From: JBIKIW01 sp044361365
GTDB lineage: Bacteria > Patescibacteriota > JACMRA01
Length of the DNA stretch: 16,126 nt
Direction of reading: 5' to 3'
NCBI GenBank assembly: GCA_044361365.1
Contig: JBIKIW010000030.1
Coordinates: 1-16,126 of the forward strand
The position numbers and the translations under genes were made by a program. This document shows positions 1-7,551 of this stretch, in pieces. The notes under the pieces are model-generated. The model was given only the letters and a program-made list of their open reading frames with translations. It was not told the DNA's origin and did not search any database. Within the stretch, counting starts at the first letter, position 1, and each line of letters begins with the position of its first letter.

Positions 1-32
1 GTTTAAACGCATATGTTATTAAAAATTTTTAA

Positions 33-69
33 ACAGAATTAAAAGTATTAGGAATAACTAAAATTCTGT
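33..69. other. AT-rich imperfect hairpin
   Basis: ACAGAATT (33-40) is the exact reverse complement of AATTCTGT (62-69). Inside it AGTATT (45-50) can pair with AATAACT (53-59) with one bulged A, around an AGG loop. No T-run follows on the + strand. On the - strand the stem runs into a T/A-rich stretch, so it could end leftward transcription. It may equally separate the RNA locus from whatever lies left of the window. Confidence 0.4.
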
Positions 70-76
70 CATCAAA

Positions 77-109
77 ATTGTTGACATATACAAGGATGAC
101 AACAATGTA
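77..109 (+). promoter_or_regulatory. Promoter with dyad over the -35 box, upstream of candidate RNA
   Basis: A perfect TTGACA lies at 81-86. Seventeen bases later is AATGTA (104-109), a poor -10, which would place the start near 116-117, exactly where the RNA's closing stem begins. The -35 is embedded in an inverted repeat: ATTGTTGACAT (77-87) against ATGACAACAAT (96-106), ten of eleven positions pairing around an 8-base loop. This has the look of an operator or a folded element. TTGACATATAC recurs upstream of the restriction enzyme gene at the same distance from TATAGCTAAA. The -10 assignment is uncertain. Confidence 0.45.
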
Positions 110-116
110 AGAGATG

Positions 117-245
117 TATAGCTAAACCAGTATTAAACTAGACACTCGTCTGCGGATACTGGCACCTTATTATTCCCAATTTAAAAGACTTTAAAGCTCA
201 GACAGTCTCGTCTTCGTTGTCTACTTTAAACATGGTTTAGCTATA
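117..245 (+). ncRNA. Candidate structured, possibly antisense RNA
   Basis: No protein frame fits here. The ends form a perfect 13-bp closing stem: TATAGCTAAACCA (117-129) with TGGTTTAGCTATA (233-245). Inside are two further hairpins. One is CCAGTAT (127-133) with ATACTGG (156-162), capped by AGAC/GTCT (140-143/148-151). The other is TTTAAAG (190-196) with CTTTAAA (224-230), capped by AGACA/TGTCT (200-204/218-222). CCA at 127-129 can join either the closing stem or the first hairpin, so two folds compete. The 3' part (224-245) equals, at 19 of 22 positions, the antisense of the restriction-methylase start region (4078-4099). With two G-U pairs and one mismatch it could pair across that AUG. 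I see no tRNA, tmRNA, SRP or RNase P signature. A terminator is not obvious; only a short U-rich tail follows. Strand rests on the TTGACA promoter. Confidence 0.5.
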
Positions 246-321
246 TTTCTAAAAATTCCTTTAAGAGTTGTTTTAATAACTACCGCCTGGTTCGAATTTA
301 ATGTTTTGAAATTGGCTAAAG

Positions 322-660
322 TCACTGACTCGACCATTCTTTCTTGTCATCTCTCCAGGAGAGTAGAACTAAAATGTGCTTCACTATTTTTGGAGTGTGT
401 GGGTCAAATTTTAAATTGTGAATTGCTTGGCGTGTGTTTTGTAATCTATTTTTTTTGCCTATTTCGTAGGTTTGGACTAGTTTCATGAGTTGTTTTTTTT
501 GCCCAGGTTTTAATTTACCAAGTAAAAGTTTTAGAGTTTGGTAAAATCCTACACCAAGTCTGTCTAAGATATTCATAATTTCTTCTATCGATAAATTTTC
601 CCAGTTGATATTTATAATTCCTTGAGAATCACTTTGGGTTTTAAAACTACTAATATCCAT
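322..660 (-). CDS. Small protein of unknown function downstream of the restriction-methylase
   Basis: A 112-residue frame, or 124 if the upstream ATG at 694-696 is used. I chose the ATG at 658-660 because TTGACT (710-715) and TATGTA (687-692), 17 bases apart, would start transcription near 680, inside the longer form. Neither start has a Shine-Dalgarno. The protein is mainly helical and basic in its second half, with a central segment rich in Leu, Gly and Lys (around LGKLKPGQKKQLMKLVQ). It shows no signal peptide and no membrane segment. I do not recognise a family, and it does not look like a typical C-protein helix-turn-helix. It lies 64 bases beyond the stop of the Type IIG-like gene on the same strand and could be co-transcribed with it. 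It ends with TGA. It may be a helper of that enzyme or unrelated. Confidence 0.55.
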   Translation of the reverse strand: MDISSFKTQSDSQGIININWENLSIEEIMNILDRLGVGFYQTLKLLLGKLKPGQKKQLMKLVQTYEIGKKNRLQNTRQAIHNLKFDPHTPKIVKHILVLLSWRDDKKEWSSQ

Positions 661-686
661 ATTGTTTTGCGAGATTTGTAACTTAA

Positions 687-715
687 TACATAACATAAAA
701 AAAAGACAGAGTCAA
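687..715 (-). promoter_or_regulatory. Possible promoter of the small downstream gene
   Basis: On the minus strand TTGACT (715-710) is followed after 17 bases by TATGTA (692-687). The -35 matches consensus at five of six positions and the -10 is weak. A run of T fills most of the spacer. The predicted start lies about 20 bases before the ATG at 660. Confidence 0.3.
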
Positions 716-760
716 GGATAGTCGAATAAATAGATTTTAGGTAATTTTAAGAAATTATAT

Positions 761-3700
761 TTATGTGACAAGTCGCCATGAACTAATCAAATTTTGACTT
801 TCATTAAGACAATTTATGACTTCCAAAAGCCACATTTTTTCTTGCAAATTAAGCGGTCTTTCCATATCTTTGAGCCGATTTTTCCACAAATTTTGTAAAA
901 CTTGATAACCACCAATTTTATACTCCCACACCTCTGGACTAACTCCCAAAACTACTTCTTGATGCTGTAAATACCACGCTTTTTCATTTTTATCGTAAAA
1001 ACCTAATTTTTCAAAAGGTCTATTTTCAAACTTAATTGCTGAATTTTTTGGTACATTTTTAAGCAAATGTAAATCAATCAATTTTTGTCCCAAATTTGCC
1101 ACTTTTTCAAATTCTTCTTTTGAAACTTCAAAGTTGATACGAGGAAAATCGTATTGTAAAAATTCAAAATACTTTTCGCCATAGTTTGGATCGTGCAAAA
1201 AGCCGTAAATATAAGCAAAAACCTGCTTTTCCCACCCTTCAAAATCCAATTTAAATTTAGCTTTGATATAATTTTGAAACTTGTCGGTAAAATTGATTTC
1301 CACCAAGTTTTGTGCTGATTCTGGTATATCTAGGTTTTCTCGCTTGTCATTTATGACTTTCTTTTGATCTTTAAGAATATAAAGCGGGCAAAGGTTGGCG
1401 TTGGCATAAGTGGCTTCAAAAAAACAACTTTCGGTAATTTGATTGGTTACAAAAAAGTACGAAAAAGGCTTTTTACGATTTTGCCGCTTTACGATTAAAG
1501 CTAGATTTTGAAATTCAGATAACTCAGTTTGAGACTTATCTAAACCAAAATTAGGAAGTAAGTGTTTTTCTGTTTTAAATTGCCATTCTTGGACAATATA
1601 TCTGTCATAATAAACCCACCTTTGATCAAAAGGTCGGTAGTTTGAAATAATTATTTTGTCTTTTTCAAAGGAATTTTCTTTTCTAAATTTTTCTATCTTA
1701 AAATTACGATAATCTTTGATTTTATATTTTTCCAAAATTTCTCTTTCACTATTTTCTAAGTCCCAGTAATCTTTTAATCTGTTTTCCAAATTATTTTTAT
1801 CAACATCAATCACGAATTTATCTCTTGCGGTCACAAACCCTATCCCATTTTCTTTAAAAATATCTTTGACTGACCACCATTTTTGATAATTCAAATCTAT
1901 ATTTTTTGGTTCAAAATAAAAATCTGGATAACTGTAGGTTAATTTTGTCCACTCGCTTTTGTTTTCAACATTAAGGTTGTTAATTTGATTAAATTTGTTT
2001 TTTCTACTACCTTTTTCAACTTCAGTATAATACAAATTAGCTTTGGTGCTTTGACTAGATTGCTGTAATAATGAGGATATTTCGGGAGAATTATTTTTCA
2101 GTTCAGAAGCTTTCTTTCTTAATTTTCTACTTTCTTCTACAGAAATTTGAGAAGGATTAGATTTTGGTTTTTTGATAAAAAATAAAATACATACACCTGC
2201 ACTTTGAATATCAAATACATTATCATCTTTTTCGTTCGTGGTTAAGCCATTTCCGTGAAGATTGGTGATATAGATTTCATCATAAACACTCAAAAAATCT
2301 TGTCTGAGCAGTTTGGTTGTTTTTCCATCCAAAAAAGAATTGTTGATAATCATAGAGACTATTCCAGAGCCATTCTGCTCAATTTTTTGACTACTCCAAG
2401 CTAAAAATTTGATATAGTCATCACCTAACCAATTTTTATTCTCAAATTTATTTTCGTCTGCCAAACCCTTTTTATAGTTTTCTAAATATTTTTCTACAGT
2501 TTGGAATTCCAAGCCCTTGTTTCCGCTTTTCTTGTAATACGGAGGATTGCCTAGAATTACCAGAACTTTGCCACTTTTAACTTGGTTGGTTTCATTGACT
2601 TCTTTGGTTAGTTTTTCAAATCCAAAAACTGGTTTCATCTGTTTTTCTGGGTTTTGTTCAATATCTTTAAGTGTGTTTGTAAGATAAAGTCTAAAACCAG
2701 GTTTAAAACTAATTGTTTGAGTTTGTGGTAAAATTGGCTGTTTAGTTAAAATCTCGCTAGGTTTGAGTCCAAAACTTTCCATTTGTCTAGCTAGTTTGAG
2801 ATGAGCCATTACATAACTTGGCAGTTGAATTTCAAAACCAAAAATGTTGGATAAAACAAAATCTTGATAAATTTCTTTGGCTAAATTTGGATTGGTTTTA
2901 ATAATTTCATCGATCAAATAAAACAAAAAAGTGCCAGTGCCAACAGCAGGGTCTATCCAAACTACACCTGGATCGATTGACTCTTTGTTTAATTCGGTTT
3001 TGAGTAGTTGGATTGTAGATTGCACGATGAATTTGACTACTGGCTCTGGTGTGTAATAAACTCCAAGTTTGGATTTTTCCTCTGGCTTGAAATATTTCAA
3101 AAAAGTCTCGTAAAAATGATAAATTGGATGGTAAGTTTGGGTTAATTCCTCTTGAATGTTGGCAATGTCGGATTTTAGAACTACATTAAGGACATCTTCT
3201 ACAGCTTTGTGAATTTGCCTGGATTCATTTTGGGTTTCACCAAATCTGCTAAAAAACTGTTTTAAAAGAGGAATATAAGAAGGGATGTTATTGATAATAG
3301 CTGCACTATTTTTAATCTGTTCCGAATTATTTAATTTGGTTATCAGTGCCGAATACGCAATAGTTTCAGCATAGAGTGAGGCAAATTCTGTAAGTTCCAA
3401 ATTTTGATTAAAAGTGGATTTTAAAGTTTCAAAAAGTGTGAAAAGCATTTCATTTTCAGCCGTTTGTTCTTCTTTTAGAGAAATATCCAAGACATATTCC
3501 AAACTTTTTGCTCTTTTTGCTAAGACTTGAGCTAGTTGATCACTATTTCTGGTTTCCAAAACTGTACGACCGAAATTAAAAAACTGATCTAAAAGAATTT
3601 TTAGTCCTTCAAAATTACTTTGCTCTTCAAAAATTTGGGTGGTTCTGGTTTGACCTGCTTGAATTTTGAGATAATCTAAAGAACAAACGCTAATTTTTTG

Positions 3701-4087
3701 CCCATAATTTGATAATTTTACCCACTCTTCGCCATTCCACCACCTCCACTCCAAAAAATTGGTCAAAAGTAAATTTGGTAAGTTTTTATATTTTCTAAGT
3801 TGTTCAGTTTTTTGTATTTTATCAAGATCGACTCCAATATCTTTACACTCAACATAGCCAAGTAAATTATTGTTTGAGGTTATTCTTAAATCTGGTATTC
3901 CAAGCCTTTCTTCGCTATATTTAGAGTTCAAACTGCGAGGCTCTATATCCACACTCACATTCGACATTTTCATCTCTTTTTCCAAAAAATCCTTTATTAA
4001 ATCGTGTAAAACTGTATAATAAGTCCTTTCACTAGAATCACCATTTTGGAATTTAGCAGTAATTTGAGAAAAATAATCTTGAAACAT
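761..4087 (-). CDS. Type IIG / ISP-like restriction-modification enzyme (N6-adenine methylase with nuclease domain)
   Basis: A single 1108-residue chain that should both cut and methylate DNA. The N-terminus carries a PD-(D/E)XK nuclease motif: P65-D66, then E80-C81-K82. A helical connector follows (about 160-335). The methylase begins with the GVYYTP signature (342-347), then SAM-binding motif I DPAVGTG (379-385) and catalytic motif IV NPPY (514-517), the signature of N6-adenine methyltransferases. The C-terminal third, containing YRPFDQRW, resembles the target-recognition part of ISP enzymes. Those are larger and contain a helicase between nuclease and methylase. Here about 260 residues separate the two motifs and no Walker motifs are seen, so a helicase-free Type IIG layout fits best. 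All key residues are present, so it is probably active. The ATG sits 3 bases after TATAGCTAAATT, without a Shine-Dalgarno. A nearby RNA carries an antisense match to this start. The gene diverges from argS. Confidence 0.88.
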   Translation of the reverse strand: MFQDYFSQITAKFQNGDSSERTYYTVLHDLIKDFLEKEMKMSNVSVDIEPRSLNSKYSEERLGIPDLRITSNNNLLGYVECKDIGVDLDKIQKTEQLRKYKNLPNLLLTNFLEWRWWNGEEWVKLSNYGQKISVCSLDYLKIQAGQTRTTQIFEEQSNFEGLKILLDQFFNFGRTVLETRNSDQLAQVLAKRAKSLEYVLDISLKEEQTAENEMLFTLFETLKSTFNQNLELTEFASLYAETIAYSALITKLNNSEQIKNSAAIINNIPSYIPLLKQFFSRFGETQNESRQIHKAVEDVLNVVLKSDIANIQEELTQTYHPIYHFYETFLKYFKPEEKSKLGVYYTPEPVVKFIVQSTIQLLKTELNKESIDPGVVWIDPAVGTGTFLFYLIDEIIKTNPNLAKEIYQDFVLSNIFGFEIQLPSYVMAHLKLARQMESFGLKPSEILTKQPILPQTQTISFKPGFRLYLTNTLKDIEQNPEKQMKPVFGFEKLTKEVNETNQVKSGKVLVILGNPPYYKKSGNKGLEFQTVEKYLENYKKGLADENKFENKNWLGDDYIKFLAWSSQKIEQNGSGIVSMIINNSFLDGKTTKLLRQDFLSVYDEIYITNLHGNGLTTNEKDDNVFDIQSAGVCILFFIKKPKSNPSQISVEESRKLRKKASELKNNSPEISSLLQQSSQSTKANLYYTEVEKGSRKNKFNQINNLNVENKSEWTKLTYSYPDFYFEPKNIDLNYQKWWSVKDIFKENGIGFVTARDKFVIDVDKNNLENRLKDYWDLENSEREILEKYKIKDYRNFKIEKFRKENSFEKDKIIISNYRPFDQRWVYYDRYIVQEWQFKTEKHLLPNFGLDKSQTELSEFQNLALIVKRQNRKKPFSYFFVTNQITESCFFEATYANANLCPLYILKDQKKVINDKRENLDIPESAQNLVEINFTDKFQNYIKAKFKLDFEGWEKQVFAYIYGFLHDPNYGEKYFEFLQYDFPRINFEVSKEEFEKVANLGQKLIDLHLLKNVPKNSAIKFENRPFEKLGFYDKNEKAWYLQHQEVVLGVSPEVWEYKIGGYQVLQNLWKNRLKDMERPLNLQEKMWLLEVINCLNESQNLISSWRLVT

Positions 4088-4089
4088 AA

Positions 4090-4135
4090 TTTAGCTATAA
4101 ATCAAATCAATTTAATATAAAAAGGTATATGTCAA
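4090..4135 (-). promoter_or_regulatory. Upstream element of the restriction-methylase, shared with the RNA locus
   Basis: Read on the minus strand, TTGACATATAC (4135-4125) is followed after 25 bases by TATAGCTAAA (4099-4090), two bases before the ATG. The RNA locus has the same two words in the same order and at the same 25-base spacing (81-91 and 117-126), while the bases between are mostly different. No good -10 box stands 16-18 bases from TTGACA. If TATAGC itself were the -10, the mRNA would begin about at the ATG and be leaderless. Which reading is right cannot be settled from sequence. Confidence 0.45.
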
Positions 4136-4234
4136 AAGTATATTAAGCACTGTGTACAATTTAAATGACATCGTAATTTTCCCAATAACTAAGTATTTTT
4201 TGACCAATTTTGGTTTTTACCTCTCAAATTCAAA

Positions 4235-6046
4235 GTGAACGTTTTCCAAATCCTGCAAAAACTAAAAAATGATTTTCCGCTTATTACTTGGACTAAATCG
4301 CCGAATCTTGAGTTTGGACTTTTAGCTACCAACTACGCCTTTTTAGAAGCTAAAAAATTAAAACAAAATCCCCAACAAATTGCCTTAAAAATCTCTGAGG
4401 AGTTAAATCTTTGGGCAGAAAAAAACAATTTAGCAATAATTTTTGAAGCAACAGGCCCTTATATAAACTTGAGCCTAAAAGCAACCGAGTGGCAAGAATA
4501 TATTTCTGGTAAAAATTTGAATAGCTTTAAACTTGATAAAATAGAGCAAAAAGTGATTGTAGATTTTTGTAGTGTTAATGTCGCCAAGCCGCTTCACGCT
4601 GGACATCTTCGAAATATTGATATCGGAGAAAGTTTGGTGAGGATTTTGAAACTGAAATACACGACCGTTAAAACCGAAAATTATTGGGGAGATTGGGGGG
4701 TGCAATTTGGAATTATGCTTTGGGCTTGGAAAATTTTTGGAGAAAAGCGAGTTTTAAAATTGACTGTAAACGGGCAAGAAGAAGAGTTAAAAATTGAAAA
4801 TTACTCCAAAGATCCCATTGAAACTTTGGTAAAAGTGTATATTTGGGGAAATCAACAAAAAGAAATTGTAGAAAATTGGGACGGTTTGGTGCGGGATGAG
4901 TTTTTAAAATTGGAAAAAGGAGATTTAGAAAACAGGCAAATTTGGCAAGACTTTGTAAATTCCACCCGTGAGTCAATTTACCCTTATCTTGAAGAATTGG
5001 GGGTAAAAAGGCATGACTACGAATTTGGAGAGAGCTATTATGAAACTAGAATGAAAGATCTTACAGTCTTTTTGGAGGAAAATAATCTTTGGGAAAAAGA
5101 AGATCAGGCAAGGTATTTTGACTTTGAAAAATTGGTAGAAAATTGGCAGGGTTTAGATGAAAACCTAAAATCAAAAATTGGCAGGCTTGGAAGGTGTTAT
5201 TTAATCAGTTCAGCAGGTTATACTAGCTATGCCTATCGCGACCTTGCTGCTCGAATTCACTGGGCTGGTGAGCTTGATATGGACATTATGATTACAGTTA
5301 CAGCCAACGAACAAAATCATCATTTCCAACAACTTTTTGCTATTTGTTATTATCTTTCTGAGCTAAAGAGTTTTCAAGAAAAGTTTTCTACAAAGATTAG
5401 CAGTAGGCTAAATTACGATAGTTTGGTGCATATTAGTTATGGATTTCTAACCCTTCCAGAAGGTAAAATGAGTACTCGAAAAGGAAATTTTTTAACTGCC
5501 AAAGATTTGGTGAGCAGAGTGACAGTAGAAGCCAACAAAACCCTCCAAGAAAAAAATTCTAGTAATGATTTGGAGTATAAAACCAAAGTGGTGGCGATTG
5601 CTGCACTTAAATGGTATGACCTGGCTAGAGATTCAGCTGGAGATATTGTATTGGATATTCCTAAAATCCTCTCTTTTGAGGGAAATACTGGCGTTTATCA
5701 GCTCTACACCATAGCTAGGTTAAATTCAATCCTGAAAAAAAACTCAACCACAGATCAAAACCTAAATTACGATTTGCTAAATCCTGTTGAACAAAAAATT
5801 ATCAAAGCTTGCTGGCTTACACCTCTAGTTTTGGACCAAATCAGTAGCAGCTACAAACCTCACCACCTTTGCAACCACCTTTTTGAAATTGCTACAATGG
5901 TAAATTCTTGGTATGTCGAAACTTCCGTTAGTAGAGAGACTCAGGAAAATAGAAAACAAACTCTACTTAATTTTTGCCAGCAAATTCAGCTTCACCTGAA
6001 AAATGGTTTGGAACTTTTGGGGATTGAAAGTTTGGAAGAGTTGTAA
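4235..6046 (+). CDS. argS: Arginyl-tRNA synthetase
   Basis: Charges tRNA-Arg with arginine using ATP in the cytoplasm. The 603 residues follow the class I ArgRS order. First is an N-terminal additive domain (about 1-95) that in the family binds the tRNA D-loop. The catalytic domain has the HIGH-type motif HAGH (121-124) within NVAKPLHAGHLR, the WGDWGVQFG segment (151-159) and the KMSKS-type KMSTR (411-415). The DALR anticodon-binding domain starts near YQLYTIARLNSI (about 487) and ends in the usual LGIE tail. Length is slightly above the common 550-580. The start is GTG at 4235, the only start that keeps the whole N-terminal domain. No Shine-Dalgarno precedes it. TTGACC (4200-4205) with TCAAAT (4224-4229) 18 bases on would give a leaderless message, but this is weak. 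The gene stands alone, divergent from the restriction-methylase. Confidence 0.97.
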   Translation: MNVFQILQKLKNDFPLITWTKSPNLEFGLLATNYAFLEAKKLKQNPQQIALKISEELNLWAEKNNLAIIFEATGPYINLSLKATEWQEYISGKNLNSFKLDKIEQKVIVDFCSVNVAKPLHAGHLRNIDIGESLVRILKLKYTTVKTENYWGDWGVQFGIMLWAWKIFGEKRVLKLTVNGQEEELKIENYSKDPIETLVKVYIWGNQQKEIVENWDGLVRDEFLKLEKGDLENRQIWQDFVNSTRESIYPYLEELGVKRHDYEFGESYYETRMKDLTVFLEENNLWEKEDQARYFDFEKLVENWQGLDENLKSKIGRLGRCYLISSAGYTSYAYRDLAARIHWAGELDMDIMITVTANEQNHHFQQLFAICYYLSELKSFQEKFSTKISSRLNYDSLVHISYGFLTLPEGKMSTRKGNFLTAKDLVSRVTVEANKTLQEKNSSNDLEYKTKVVAIAALKWYDLARDSAGDIVLDIPKILSFEGNTGVYQLYTIARLNSILKKNSTTDQNLNYDLLNPVEQKIIKACWLTPLVLDQISSSYKPHHLCNHLFEIATMVNSWYVETSVSRETQENRKQTLLNFCQQIQLHLKNGLELLGIESLEEL

Positions 6047-6327
6047 ATTTACCCAATAGACGCTTTGCTCTGAAGATTGAAAATATAACATTTTTTAGCT
6101 AGATTTTAATAAAAAACACTTATAAATATTTCTTAAAAGCTTAACTTAATATAGAAATTATTTTTAGATCTCTATTAATTTTATTCAAATTTAGTCTATT
6201 TAATGAGAATAATCGTGATTTTGTATTTTGTATTTTTTTAGCGTACCTTTAATCTAAGCTCTTGGTGTTAATTTTACTTTTTTCTAAAAAAGGATTATTT
6301 TAAAGAGTTATTTGTTCGCATACCAAA

Positions 6328-6333
6328 TATAAA
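6328..6333 (+). promoter_or_regulatory. Likely -10 box before the heliorhodopsin-like gene
   Basis: TATAAA followed by T lies 10 bases before the ATG at 6344, which would give a very short leader. No convincing -35 is seen 16-18 bases upstream. The rest of the 297-base gap after argS (6047-6343) is very AT-rich with a short TTTTGTA tandem (6219-6232). I see no gene or clear terminator in it. Confidence 0.35.
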
Positions 6334-6343
6334 TCTATCTTTT

Positions 6344-7105
6344 ATGGGTATTATTAGTTTGAAAAGATTTGTTACTCCTCACTTTTCTATAAATAAAAAT
6401 AAACTCTCACTTCGCTTGGAAAATTTCATTGCGGCTTCACTTTTTGCATTTTTAAGTGTTTTTGTTTTATTCTTAAATAATTATGAAGTGGTTTTAAACT
6501 ATTCATTTGTGAGTCTTGAGGGTAAAAGTTTTGTTGTGAGTTTAAATATGCTACTTTCGGCAGCGTCTTCTTTTTCGGCGATGATTCACTTTTTGATTTG
6601 TTTGCCATATTTGTTTGACAGGTATTATCAAGAGATTGTTTCTCATACCAATCTTTTGAGGTGGATTAAGGTTGCTTTTTCACTTTCGCTAACTGTGGTT
6701 ATTGTGTCTTTGATTAGCGGAGTGCAGAGTATGGATTATTTAGCTTTTATTTTCTTGCTGGCCTTAATGTCGGTAGTTTTTGCTATGCTCGCTGAGTTTC
6801 AGCTTGTTGTTAAAAATGATAATAAAGAGTGGAATTTTATTTTATTTTCTTTGCTAATAAGTACACTTTTGTGGTTTGTGATTGGTAAAAATTTATTTAC
6901 GAGTAGTGATATAAACCCTGGGGCTTTTACCATTTTCAGTACTAACTTTTTATTATTTTTATTATTTCCGTTAAATTCAGCCTTGAGTCAGTTAAAGATT
7001 GGACTGTGGAAAGATTATTTTAACACAGAAAGAGTTTTTACTTTGCTTAGCTTGTTGATAAATACAATCATTGTGATAGAAATGTATATTTTTTATTTGA
7101 GTTAA
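6344..7105 (+). CDS. Heliorhodopsin-like 7-TM protein lacking the retinal lysine
   Basis: A 253-residue membrane protein with seven hydrophobic segments (about 27-45, 65-91, 104-127, 132-153, 163-181, 193-216 and 229-252). Compared from memory with heliorhodopsin 48C12, it aligns along most of its length. The SAxxHF motif of TM2 is kept with H82. So are the F-x-RY loop (91-94), N103 and R106-W107 at the start of TM3, the Ser-rich TM3 and SGV (125-127). W222, the ER pair (229-230) and LSL (235-237) before the retinal site also match. Two key positions differ: the Schiff-base Lys of TM7 is N240 (AAT, 7061-7063), and the TM3 counterion Glu is K109 (AAG, 6668-6670). It probably cannot bind retinal in the usual way; a structural or sensory role is inference. 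The frame is intact. There is no Shine-Dalgarno, and no partner gene sits beside it. Confidence 0.78.
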   Translation: MGIISLKRFVTPHFSINKNKLSLRLENFIAASLFAFLSVFVLFLNNYEVVLNYSFVSLEGKSFVVSLNMLLSAASSFSAMIHFLICLPYLFDRYYQEIVSHTNLLRWIKVAFSLSLTVVIVSLISGVQSMDYLAFIFLLALMSVVFAMLAEFQLVVKNDNKEWNFILFSLLISTLLWFVIGKNLFTSSDINPGAFTIFSTNFLLFLLFPLNSALSQLKIGLWKDYFNTERVFTLLSLLINTIIVIEMYIFYLS

Positions 7106-7551
7106 GGCTAATATTTGATATATAATTTGAACACAAAAAATTCCCGCCTACACAAAATTGCCAGTGGCAAAAAAGGAACTATCTTACAATTTCTTCTAAG
7201 CCCCAAAATTACAAAGAACGATTATTAAAATATCAACTGAATCCCCCCCAGCCATTACCGCCAAGAAACACCCATAGATTACCTCCAAAAAATCAAAACA
7301 AGTACAATTCGGGCGTGCTGGCAAATTTGTATAAACTATTTTAAGATTTATAATTTTTTACCTGAATCACCTATTTGTTTACAGGTTCTTGCACCAAGGG
7401 TTTCATCCATTTGAGTAAAATAGCCTTTTTTGCTTCAGATAGTTTTGAAAAATATCCTTCACCAAAAATACAGTTTGTTAGTTGATGATATTAGGTACTT
7501 TTGAACTAATAAAAAACTTATTAAAAGTTTCAGAGCTTGTGTATTTTACAC
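7106..7551. other. Gene-free gap between the heliorhodopsin-like gene and guaA, perhaps with gene remnants
   Basis: No start-to-stop gene is convincing. A + frame is open without stops from 7126 to 7344 (72 codons, Pro/Asn-rich) but has no ATG, GTG or TTG near its beginning. A - frame is open from 7490 to 7371 and would end in a helical, protein-like segment (GEGYFSKLSEAKKAILL onward). It also lacks an upstream start and may be the decayed end of a gene. TTGCC-AGT-GGCAA (7158-7170) is a small perfect hairpin. Read on the - strand it is followed by TTTTG, so it may weakly end leftward transcripts. A C7 run lies at 7243-7249. Confidence 0.4.

Noticed and set aside
198..233. Minus-strand 11-residue frame MFKVDNEDETV preceded by TATAGCTAAACC, like the start of the restriction gene.
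   Set aside because: It lacks the TTGACATATAC element upstream on that strand and is very short. More likely it is a by-product of the inverted copy of the enzyme start.
117..245. Retron-like ncRNA, because of the terminal inverted repeats.
   Set aside because: No reverse transcriptase lies in the window and no branching G context is evident; the antisense match explains the arm better.
287..298. GGTTCGAATTT resembles the T-loop of a tRNA.
   Set aside because: The five bases on each side do not pair (CCTGG against TTAAT) and no acceptor, D or anticodon arm is found upstream.
306..488. Plus-strand 60-codon frame.
   Set aside because: It lies opposite the small minus-strand gene, has a TTG start and a low-quality hydrophobic sequence.
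7126..7344. Plus frame open for 72 codons after the heliorhodopsin-like gene.
   Set aside because: There is no start codon near its beginning and its Pro/Asn-rich composition is unlike any family I recognise.
7371..7490. Minus frame with a protein-like, helical C-terminus downstream of guaA.
   Set aside because: Only 40 codons, bounded by an upstream stop and without a suitable start; at most a gene remnant.
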